From an uncultured Actinomycetes bacterium (lineage in GTDB: Bacteria > Actinomycetota > Thermoleophilia > Gaiellales > F1-60-MAGs149): a DNA stretch of 5,581 nt. Below the pieces are notes generated by a model. It saw nothing but the letters and a program-made list of their open reading frames with translations, was not told the DNA's origin and ran no database searches. Below, piece by piece: positions 1-5,561 of the stretch; position 1 is the first letter of the stretch, and each line of letters starts with the position of its first letter. The position numbers and the translations under genes are program-made. The stretch lies in NCBI GenBank assembly GCA_903847495.1, contig CAINDT010000196.1, forward strand, positions 1 through 5,581, in the 5' to 3' direction.

Positions 1-1
1 G

Positions 2-1558
2 ATCCAGGAATACACCATCCCCGACGCCCTCCAGGGCCTCGACGTCACCGGCCGTGCCCCCACGGGCTCGGGCAAGACCATCGCCTTCGGCCTCGCCGTC
101 GCCGCGCAGGTCAAGCCCGCCAAGCCGAAGCGCCCGACCGCACTGATCCTCGCCCCGACGCGCGAGCTCGCCGAGCAGATCATGCGTGAGGTCGAGCCGC
201 TCGCCGCTGCGCGTGGCTTCAAGTGCGCTGCCGTGTACGGCGGGACCGGCTACGGCGCGCAGCAGAGCGCGCTGCGCCGCGGTGTCGAGATCCTCGTCGC
301 GTGCCCCGGCCGCCTCGAGGACCTGATCCAGCGCCGCGACGTCGATCTCTCCGACGTCCACATCGTCGTGCTCGATGAGGCCGACCGCATGGCCGACATG
401 GGCTTCCTGCCCGTCGTCCGTCGCCTCTTCGACCAGGTTCAGCCGAACCGCCAGACGCTGCTCTTCTCTGCCACGCTTGACGGCGAGGTCGAGAAGGTCG
501 CCCGCGAATACCAGAACAACCCGGTCCGCCACGAGGCGGTCGCCGAGGAGCGTTCGGTCGGCGACGTCACGCATTACTTCTGGAAGGTCAAGCCGGACGA
601 CCGCGTCGACCTGCTCGTCGATCTCGTGCTGCGCACCGGCACGGTGATCGCGTTCTGCCGCACCCGGCACGGCGTCGATCGTCTCGCCAAGAAGCTCAAC
701 GCCGCTGGCGTTGGCGCCGCCAACTTGCACGGCGGCCGCTCGCAGTCGCAGCGCGACCGCGCTCTGCACGCGTTCACCAAGGGCCGCATGCCGGTCCTCT
801 GCGCCACCGACGTTGCCGCGCGCGGTATCCATGTGGACGAGGTCTCGTGCGTCGTGCACTTCGACCCGCCGGCCGACAAGGCCGACTACGTCCATCGCTC
901 GGGCCGCACCGGCCGTGCCGGCGAGGACGGTCTGGTCGTCAGCTTCGTCGGCAAGCAGGACGAGCATCCCGTCCGCAAGCTCCTCAGCCAGCTCAAGCTC
1001 GACGCGCAGATTACGCCCGTCGATCTCGACCTGCTCGGCGAGATCAAGCCCGTCCGGGTCGACGCCAAGCGCCCGCCGGTCGATGCTGAGCGCAGCGATG
1101 CCATCGCCAAGCACGAGCTCAAGGCGGAGAAGCGCCACGAGGAGCGCAAGGCGCACCACAGTGACAAGCCGCGTCGCGACGATCGTCCGCGTAGCGGTGA
1201 CCGCCCGTCGCACGGCGACAAGCCGCAGCGTGATGAGCGTCCGCGCAGTGGTGATCGCCCGGCCTACGGCGACAAGCCGCAGCGTGATGATCGTCCGCGC
1301 AGTGGTGATCGCCCGTCGCACGGCGACAAGCCGCATCACGGTGACAAGCCGCGTCATGGCGACAAGCCGCGTCACGGTGACAAGGTCGAGGCCCGCGGCG
1401 AGAGCACGAGTCGTGAGCACCACAAGCACCAGCAGTCGAACCGCTCGGTGCACACCAACGGCACGCCCGCGGCACCCAAGCCGGGCAAGCCGACGCCGGG
1501 CAAGGCCGCCGCTGCGAAGTTGCGGCACAAGCGCCGCAAGCGCAAGATCGGCGCTTAG
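2..1558 (+). CDS. DEAD-box ATP-dependent RNA helicase, N-terminus missing (window edge)
   Basis: This enzyme unwinds or remodels RNA duplexes using ATP in the cytoplasm, in processes such as ribosome assembly or mRNA turnover. The reading frame is open from base 2, so the ATG at 182 is internal. The 518 visible residues start in the Q motif (IQ at 1-2). They then show motif I APTGSGKT (19-26), Ia APTRELA (51-57), Ib ACPGRLED (about 100-107), II DEAD (125-128), III SAT (156-158), IV VIAFCRTR (215-222), V ATDVAARG (268-275) and VI HRSGRTGRAG (298-307), so both RecA-like lobes look catalytically intact. From about residue 350 there is a low-complexity, Arg/Lys/His/Asp-rich tail with tandem repeats that ends in a basic cluster (KLRHKRRKRK). 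Such tails in RhlE/CsdA-like helicases bind RNA non-specifically. Only the extreme N-terminus, probably a few tens of residues, is missing. The family assignment is certain; the subfamily and cellular role are not. The stop codon TAG overlaps that of the convergent channel gene. Confidence 0.96.
   Translation: MQEYTIPDALQGLDVTGRAPTGSGKTIAFGLAVAAQVKPAKPKRPTALILAPTRELAEQIMREVEPLAAARGFKCAAVYGGTGYGAQQSALRRGVEILVACPGRLEDLIQRRDVDLSDVHIVVLDEADRMADMGFLPVVRRLFDQVQPNRQTLLFSATLDGEVEKVAREYQNNPVRHEAVAEERSVGDVTHYFWKVKPDDRVDLLVDLVLRTGTVIAFCRTRHGVDRLAKKLNAAGVGAANLHGGRSQSQRDRALHAFTKGRMPVLCATDVAARGIHVDEVSCVVHFDPPADKADYVHRSGRTGRAGEDGLVVSFVGKQDEHPVRKLLSQLKLDAQITPVDLDLLGEIKPVRVDAKRPPVDAERSDAIAKHELKAEKRHEERKAHHSDKPRRDDRPRSGDRPSHGDKPQRDERPRSGDRPAYGDKPQRDDRPRSGDRPSHGDKPHHGDKPRHGDKPRHGDKVEARGESTSREHHKHQQSNRSVHTNGTPAAPKPGKPTPGKAAAAKLRHKRRKRKIGA
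1160..1384 (+). repeat. In-frame tandem repeats in helicase C-terminal tail
   Basis: Two nearly identical 54-bp units (1193-1246 and 1247-1300) encode an 18-residue unit of the form SGDRPxxGDKPQRDxRPR. A third copy starts at 1301 and gives way at 1319 to 18-bp units encoding HGDKPR-like hexapeptides (about three and a half copies, to 1384). A degenerate half copy (SDKPRRDDRPR) precedes them at 1160. All units keep frame, so copy-number changes would lengthen or shorten the tail without breaking the gene. The encoded segment is hydrophilic, strongly charged and predicted to be disordered; RNA binding is an inference. Unlike a CRISPR array, it has no unique spacers. Confidence 0.9.
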
Positions 1559-2334
1559 TCCTTCAGGGAGTCATCGGGGGTGGTGTCGCTGGACTTCTCC
1601 AGCGGCACCATCGACCCATTGCGTTGGCGCCCCAGGTTGCTCACGATCAGCGCGAGCACGGTCACGAGGTACAGCTGACCCATCAGGCCCTCGGCGACGG
1701 CGGCGAAGCGTCCTGCGTTGAACGCCGGGGTGAAGTCGCCGTAGCCGACGGTTGCGAGCGTGATGTACGAGAAGTACAGGAAGACCGTGGTTGGCTGGTT
1801 GGGGCCTTGGGCGAAGAACGCCTCGCCTGCTGCCGCGCTGAGCGACATGTAGACGTAGGCAAAAAACAGCCCGAGCATCAGATAGACCGTGACGGCGTTG
1901 ACGACCACGCCCGCGTTGATGATCGGCGCCTTCGCGACACGACCGAAGATGCGGACGATCACGCCGAGCGTGAGTCCAGCACTGAAGACCATCAGGACGA
2001 ACCGGCCCGAGTCCACGCCGACGAGGCGCGCGAGCGCACCCGCGATTATCACGATGGCAATAATGAGAAACGGCGCCGTCATGTACGCGATGCGACGCAC
2101 TTGCGGCTGGCGGATGTGCGCCACAACGGCGATCTGGAAGAGCGCACTCTGCAGAAGCAGCGCGATCAGCGCAGCGACGATTGACTTGTTGCCAAGGGCG
2201 ATGCAGATGAACGCCGCAAGCGAGATCAGCGGCGCGACCAGGATGTGATTTTCGCTCGTCAGGTCCAGCCAGCGGCGACCGAACCGTCGCCGTGGTTCCT
2301 CCATGTGCCGATGCTGCGGTGCCTGCTCGGTCAC
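1555..2334 (-). CDS. Six-helix potassium-channel-like membrane protein (Ion_trans_2 type)
   Basis: This is a predicted cytoplasmic-membrane cation channel of 259 residues, probably K+-selective. The canonical selectivity filter TVGYGD lies at 195-200, preceded by a pore helix (about 182-194) and followed by an inner helix (about 208-233). Four to five hydrophobic segments come earlier (about 32-47, 51-73, 84-104, 111-128 and 139-164), which fits a 6TM subunit that would tetramerise. The fourth segment lacks the regularly spaced arginines of a voltage sensor, and there is no RCK/TrkA_N or cyclic-nucleotide domain, so gating is unknown. The N-terminus is basic (EPRRRFGRRW), consistent with a cytosolic end. 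The GTG start at 2334 overlaps the TGA of the upstream oxygenase (GTGA), suggesting translational coupling; the ATG at 2304 (codon 11) is an alternative start before the first helix. The TAA stop overlaps the helicase stop. Channel class is confident; ion selectivity rests on the filter only. Confidence 0.9.
   Translation of the reverse strand: MTEQAPQHRHMEEPRRRFGRRWLDLTSENHILVAPLISLAAFICIALGNKSIVAALIALLLQSALFQIAVVAHIRQPQVRRIAYMTAPFLIIAIVIIAGALARLVGVDSGRFVLMVFSAGLTLGVIVRIFGRVAKAPIINAGVVVNAVTVYLMLGLFFAYVYMSLSAAAGEAFFAQGPNQPTTVFLYFSYITLATVGYGDFTPAFNAGRFAAVAEGLMGQLYLVTVLALIVSNLGRQRNGSMVPLEKSSDTTPDDSLKD
1579..1612 (+). terminator. Candidate intrinsic terminator hairpin for the helicase transcript, inside the opposing gene
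   Basis: Bases 1581-1593 pair with 1598-1610 around a CTTC loop (1594-1597), giving a 13-bp stem; it extends to 15 bp with 1580/1611 (G-U) and 1579/1612 (G-C). The stem is gap-free only as plus-strand RNA. The pair 1586/1605 is U-G there but becomes A-C in the minus-strand RNA, and 1580/1611 likewise loses its wobble. It begins about 20 nt after the helicase stop. No U-tract follows (next bases tcgaccc), so it is a U-less hairpin of a kind often proposed in actinobacteria, or an RNA-stabilising 3' stem. It also encodes channel residues of about 242-252, so coding constraint is shared. Confidence 0.6.
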
Positions 2335-3608
2335 GCCTGCTCGGCTTTGTCGCGCGGGCCGAACATCCGCACTGTCTCGGCGTCATCGCCGGCGGGAATT
2401 GTGGCGATGCCCAGCATGCGATCGATCAGCATGTTCTGGAAGCGGTGGCACGACTCCTCAAAGCGGTAACACATCCGACCGCCCTCGTAGGCGGGGTTGC
2501 GGAGGCCGTCCTGGACGCGCTCAACGATGCCGATGTCCTCCTTGTTGACCTCGTCCCAGAACGTCATCAGGGAATCGATCTCGGTCTCGGGGTCGGTGCT
2601 TGCGGCGATCGAGTCGGGGTGCGTTAGCAGGTAGACGACCTCGGCGGTGTGCCCGACGCCATCGGGACGCGCCAGCAGCAGCACGACGTGATTAGCCATC
2701 ACGTTGATCGCGATGTTGGGGAACAGCCAGATGAAGCGCGCGGCTTCGGCGTCCTGGCCTTCGACAAAGTCGACCGGCGGCAGACCCTTCCAGCCGCCGT
2801 CGTCGGTGTTCGCCGCGATCGGCCACGTGCAGAAGCCGACGTACTTGCCGGCGCCCTGCCACCGGTAGTGATCGTCCATCGGCGAGACCTTGACGAGCGC
2901 GGGGTGCACCCACGGCAGGTGGTAGTACTCCATGAAGTTCTCGCCGATCAGCTTCCAGTCGGCCTTGATGTCGTACTCGACGCGGCGCTGCAGGCGGTAC
3001 TCGCCGAGGCGATAGCCGGCGAGGCGCTCGGTCAGATCGCCGAGCTCGTGTTCCAGCTCGGGCGTTGCGGGATCGAGGCAGACGAAGACGAGGAAGTTCC
3101 ACTCGGCGACGCGCACCGGGTGCAGGCCCATCTCGTCCTTATCGAACGCCTTGACGTCCGCCATGTCGAAGGCGACGCGGGCCTCGACGGGCACTTCACT
3201 CTCGGGCGTGAACAGCGGCGTGCCGAGGCACTTCCCGTCGAGGTCGTAGGCCCACGCGTGATACGGGCACGAGAAGAAGCGCTTGACGTGCCCCGTGCCC
3301 TCGCAGAGGCGGGCGCCGCGGTGGCGGCAGACGTTGTGGTGTGCGCGCAGCTCGCCCTCCTGGTTGCGCGCCACGATGATCGAGCGGCCCGCGACCTCGA
3401 CGACGAGGAAGTCGCCGGGCTCGCGCACCTCGTCGGTCACGCAGACCGGCACCCAGCTCTTGGCGAAGACCTCCTGCTGCTCGACCTCGTGGAAGTCCTG
3501 CGACGTGTAGGCGTCGGGGATCAACGTCCACGCGAAGTCGACGGGGAGGCGGGTCTTCGCGTACGTGTCCTCCTGGAGGAACGCCTCGCGGGGAAGAGGG
3601 CGCTGCAT
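2331..3608 (-). CDS. Rieske [2Fe-2S] non-heme iron oxygenase, alpha (catalytic) subunit
   Basis: This cytosolic oxygenase subunit (425 residues) would use O2 and electrons from a separate reductase to hydroxylate or demethylate a small substrate. The N-terminal Rieske domain has the cluster motif C94-x-H96 ... C114-x2-H117 (17 residues between H96 and C114). The C-terminal catalytic domain has ENFMEYYHLPWVHP (223-236), giving Fe ligands H230 and H235, with D358 in KEDIGIVE the likely third ligand. E227 occupies the inter-subunit bridging position that is Asp in naphthalene dioxygenase and Glu in carnitine oxygenase CntA. This favours the single-component-alpha group acting on quaternary ammonium compounds (choline, betaine, carnitine, stachydrine), though the substrate cannot be read from sequence. 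Length is normal for the group. The ATG at 3608 is chosen because it starts a complete N-terminus and has a -10 box 7 nt upstream; longer same-frame sequence runs antiframe through the transporter gene. No reductase or ferredoxin gene is present in the window. Confidence 0.95.
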   Translation of the reverse strand: MQRPLPREAFLQEDTYAKTRLPVDFAWTLIPDAYTSQDFHEVEQQEVFAKSWVPVCVTDEVREPGDFLVVEVAGRSIIVARNQEGELRAHHNVCRHRGARLCEGTGHVKRFFSCPYHAWAYDLDGKCLGTPLFTPESEVPVEARVAFDMADVKAFDKDEMGLHPVRVAEWNFLVFVCLDPATPELEHELGDLTERLAGYRLGEYRLQRRVEYDIKADWKLIGENFMEYYHLPWVHPALVKVSPMDDHYRWQGAGKYVGFCTWPIAANTDDGGWKGLPPVDFVEGQDAEAARFIWLFPNIAINVMANHVVLLLARPDGVGHTAEVVYLLTHPDSIAASTDPETEIDSLMTFWDEVNKEDIGIVERVQDGLRNPAYEGGRMCYRFEESCHRFQNMLIDRMLGIATIPAGDDAETVRMFGPRDKAEQA

Positions 3609-3615
3609 GTCGGGG

Positions 3616-3621
3616 ATGGTA
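3616..3621 (-). promoter_or_regulatory. Candidate -10 box for a leaderless oxygenase transcript
   Basis: The minus strand reads CGGTACCAT, then seven bases, then the oxygenase ATG. TACCAT fits the actinobacterial -10 consensus TANNNT, and its spacing would place the transcript start at or next to the A of ATG. No Shine-Dalgarno sequence precedes this ATG, which agrees with leaderless translation. No TTGACA-like -35 is evident. It implies that the oxygenase-channel pair can be transcribed independently of the transporter genes upstream. Confidence 0.5.
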
Positions 3622-3622
3622 C

Positions 3623-3650
3623 CGCCGGGGCGCGAGCTCGGCGACCGGCG
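3623..3650. other. GC-rich dyad between transporter stop and oxygenase start
   Basis: Six-base arms CGCCGG (3623-3628) and CCGGCG (3645-3650) flank a 16-nt centre containing the palindrome CGAGCTCG (3633-3640). The dyad fills most of the 44-nt gap, starting 2 nt after the transporter stop and ending next to the oxygenase -10 box. It could be a short terminator stem for the transporter pair or an operator over the -35 region; in such GC-rich DNA it could also be chance. Confidence 0.25.
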
Positions 3651-3652
3651 TT

Positions 3653-4882
3653 CTACGGGATGAGATCGAGCAGCAGCGTGGCGATCAGGACGGCGCTCGT
3701 GATGCCGAGGCCGATGGCACTGGCCCACAGCAGCCATTGCTGGATGCGGCCGACCTTCAGCGTGCCCATTGCGCGTCCGTCGCCCCCGATGCGCGCAAGT
3801 GCAATCAGGATCGGTACGAGCAGGATCGCGTTGAGCACCTGCGACAGGAACAGGATCGGCAGCAGCGGGATGATGGGCAGCGCGACGATCAGCGCCGCGA
3901 GCGCGGTCATCACGACGAACGTGCCGTAGAACAGCGGCGCCTCGCGAAACGAGTCGTCGATGCGCGCCTCCATGCCGACGGCCTCGGAGACGGAGTAGCC
4001 GGTCGAGAGCGGCACGACGGCCGCCGCGAGCGTACCGGCGGCGAGCAGGCCGACGCCGAAGAGCGTGCTGGCGAGGCCGCCGGCGAGCGGCTCGAGCGCG
4101 ATCGCCGCGTCGGCGGCATCCTCGATCGAGGTCCCGGTGACATGCAGCGTGGCGGCGCAGGCGATCACCACGAACAGACCAATCACGCCCGTCAGCACGG
4201 CGCCCGTGACGATGTCCACGTTCTCGGCCTTCAGCGTCTCGGCCTTGATGCGCTTGTCCACCGCGTACGACTGGATGAACGAGAGGCCCCACGGCGCGAT
4301 CGTCGTGCCGATCACGGCGACGGCGGTGATCAGCGCTCCGGTCTGTGCACTCGTGCCGGGCACCATCAGCCCGTGCAGCGTCGCGCCGTAGTCCGGGCCC
4401 GCGAGCAGACCGGACAGGATGTACGAGGCAAGCAGTGCTCCGAGCGCCAGCAGGATCCGCTCGACGAGGTGGAACGACGAGCGGATTACGAGCAGCGTGA
4501 TGATGATCGCGGCCGCTGGCACGGACAGCTCTCGCGGTATGCCGACCAGTCCGAGCGCGGCGGCGATGCCCGCGTACTCGGCGGCCAGCGTGCCGAGGTT
4601 GGCGACGAGCAGGCAGGCGAGGATGCCGCCGCCGACGCGCACGCCGTAGCGCTCGCGCACGAGGCCGATCATGCCTTGGCCGGTGGCAACGCCGATGCGC
4701 ACGCCGAGCAGGTGGTAGAGCACGAGCATCCCCGTCGCGACGACGAGCACCCAGAGCAGCGCATACCCGTGGTCGGCGCCCATCACCGCGTACGTGGTGA
4801 TGCCCGCCGGGTCGTCGTCGGACAGGCCGGCGATCAGCCCCGGTCCGAGAATTGCGAGGAACAGCGCGACGCGCTTACGCAC
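3653..4882 (-). CDS. Nramp/SLC11-like divalent metal transporter with non-canonical metal site
   Basis: This is an integral membrane protein (409 residues, about 11 hydrophobic helices, LeuT-like fold by family) predicted to import a divalent cation, probably with or down a proton or membrane-potential gradient. TM1 reads GPGLIAGLSDDDPAG (13-27), where the classical Nramp motif is DPGN; the Asp is kept (D24) and the Asn position is Gly27. TM6 reads GTTIAPWG (192-199), where classical proteins have A-x-x-M-P-H; the Ala becomes Thr193, the selective Met becomes Ala196, and the His becomes Trp198. Loss of the soft Met ligand argues against a standard Mn/Fe transporter and, from the family literature as I recall it, resembles the Mg2+-transporting NRMT branch. 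I therefore give no mntH symbol. The GTG start at 4882 lies 8 nt inside the upstream gene (GTGCGTAA), with no Shine-Dalgarno site, so translation is probably coupled to it. Family membership is confident; Mg2+ specificity is inference. Confidence 0.92.
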   Translation of the reverse strand: MRKRVALFLAILGPGLIAGLSDDDPAGITTYAVMGADHGYALLWVLVVATGMLVLYHLLGVRIGVATGQGMIGLVRERYGVRVGGGILACLLVANLGTLAAEYAGIAAALGLVGIPRELSVPAAAIIITLLVIRSSFHLVERILLALGALLASYILSGLLAGPDYGATLHGLMVPGTSAQTGALITAVAVIGTTIAPWGLSFIQSYAVDKRIKAETLKAENVDIVTGAVLTGVIGLFVVIACAATLHVTGTSIEDAADAAIALEPLAGGLASTLFGVGLLAAGTLAAAVVPLSTGYSVSEAVGMEARIDDSFREAPLFYGTFVVMTALAALIVALPIIPLLPILFLSQVLNAILLVPILIALARIGGDGRAMGTLKVGRIQQWLLWASAIGLGITSAVLIATLLLDLIP

Positions 4883-5510
4883 GCGGCACCCGGAAGCGAC
4901 GGAGGTGCGGACGGTGCGGCTTGCGCGCCATGTGGGCGCGGACGTCGCGGCTGCGCTCTGCGGGGAGCTGCGCGAGGACGTCGTGCTTCATCCGGTGCGG
5001 TAGCCGTCGGATCAGCCGCGCCAGATGGTGGGTCTCGATGCGCGCGACACGGTCGTGCGACGCGTGCGCGATCACGCAGCTGTCGGTGACCGTCACGTCG
5101 TCGAGTTCGAGCAGGTCCTCGCGGTGACGCCGTGCGATGACGTGCAGGCCCAGTCGGCGGAGGACTGGTCGCAGGCCCACCTCTAGGGCGACCGCCTCGA
5201 GTCGCCCGTCAACGGGCAGGAGCGCAACGTCACCAATGCGCACGACGCGGCGGTCGTCCGTATCGACGACCTGGCGGTCGAGGATGTCGTCCCGCAGCGA
5301 GGCAAGGCCCGTGGTCGCTACCGGTGCGCCAAGTGCCAGTTCGCCACGATGCCAGTGCGCCTCGCATATCTCGTCGTCGGTGACGACGGCGCGGACGGGC
5401 CAGGCCGCACCGGTGGCGTCGACGAGGAGGTCGCGCACCTTGGCGCCACCGGCGAGGCGTCGGCCGAGCAGGTCGCTGAGTTCGACCGGAGCGGGGGGAC
5501 GATCGGTCAT
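4875..5510 (-). CDS. PRC-barrel-like protein with truncated MgtE_N-like segment, probable transporter partner
   Basis: This is a soluble protein of 211 residues with no signal peptide or membrane segment. The central part (about 72-125, with ILDRQVVDTDDRRVVRIGDV at 76-95 and VALEVGLRPVLRRLGL at 107-122) resembles the PRC-barrel-like modules of actinobacterial proteins that combine PRC, MgtE_N and CBS domains. Residues 153-195 (RVARIETHHLARLIRRLPHR, then DVLAQLPAE) look like the first superhelical repeats of MgtE_N, the cytosolic Mg2+-sensing region of MgtE channels. Related proteins usually run past 400 residues with a CBS pair; here the chain stops early, ending in a basic, His-containing tail (MARKPHRPHLRRFRVPRA), and no CBS domain exists. 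It overlaps the transporter gene downstream by 8 nt, so the two are probably made together, and I infer a regulatory or sensing role for that transporter. The domain call is from pattern recognition and is moderate; the CDS itself is well supported by its boundaries. The ATG at 5510 is preceded by a -10-like box. Confidence 0.8.
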   Translation of the reverse strand: MTDRPPAPVELSDLLGRRLAGGAKVRDLLVDATGAAWPVRAVVTDDEICEAHWHRGELALGAPVATTGLASLRDDILDRQVVDTDDRRVVRIGDVALLPVDGRLEAVALEVGLRPVLRRLGLHVIARRHREDLLELDDVTVTDSCVIAHASHDRVARIETHHLARLIRRLPHRMKHDVLAQLPAERSRDVRAHMARKPHRPHLRRFRVPRA

Positions 5511-5516
5511 GCGCCG

Positions 5517-5522
5517 AGGCTA
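5517..5522 (-). promoter_or_regulatory. Candidate extended -10 box for the PRC/MgtE_N-like gene and transporter
   Basis: The minus strand reads TGATAGCCT, then six bases, then the ATG at 5510. This combines an extended -10 TGN with a TANNNT hexamer (TAGCCT). Transcription would begin at about the A of the ATG, giving a leaderless mRNA, which fits the absence of a Shine-Dalgarno site. No clear -35 is seen. Confidence 0.5.
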
Positions 5523-5547
5523 TCAGCGGCTCGCTGTCCGGAACCGG

Positions 5548-5553
5548 TAGGCT
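5548..5553 (+). promoter_or_regulatory. Candidate -10 box for the divergent plus-strand gene
   Basis: CGGTAGGCT ends 8 nt before the ATG at 5562; TAGGCT fits TANNNT. The spacing again suggests a leaderless transcript. With the opposing box at 5517-5522, the 51-nt gap 5511-5561 would act as a compact divergent promoter region. No TTGACA-like -35 is visible at 16-18 nt spacing. Confidence 0.5.
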
Positions 5554-5561
5554 CCCGCGCC

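Noticed and set aside
182..184. ATG as the helicase start
   Set aside because: The same frame upstream encodes the Q motif and the Walker A motif APTGSGKT, both needed for a DEAD-box enzyme, so the gene begins before the window.
1160..1384. Possible CRISPR-like array
   Set aside because: The repeats are contiguous, in frame and without unique spacers; they encode the helicase tail.
711..1721. Alternative plus-strand frame inside the helicase
   Set aside because: Ser/Arg/Ala/Thr-rich out-of-frame translation of the helicase and its repeats, with no domain.
1571..2386. Second minus-strand frame over the channel gene
   Set aside because: Arg/His-rich shadow; the other frame gives membrane helices and a TVGYGD filter.
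3568..3574. Perfect minus-strand AGGAGGA that could be a ribosome binding site inside the oxygenase
   Set aside because: No ATG, GTG or TTG follows at a usable distance; it encodes part of the N-terminal residues of the oxygenase.
2649..3929. Long plus-strand open frame (426 codons) opposite the oxygenase and the transporter end
   Set aside because: It is antisense to two genes with clear family motifs, crosses the gap between them, and has a Val/Asp/Arg/Ala-biased composition with no recognisable domain; a GC-rich shadow frame.
3609..4292. N-terminal extension of the oxygenase frame upstream of 3608
   Set aside because: It would add over 220 Arg/Gly/Ala-rich residues that overlap the transporter in another frame; the family length and the -10 box both favour the ATG at 3608.
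3737..5089. Long plus-strand open frame (450 codons) opposite the transporter
   Set aside because: Its translation is an extremely Arg/Asp/Glu/His-rich low-complexity chain, as expected from reading transmembrane codons backwards; it also runs across the boundary of two well-supported minus-strand genes.
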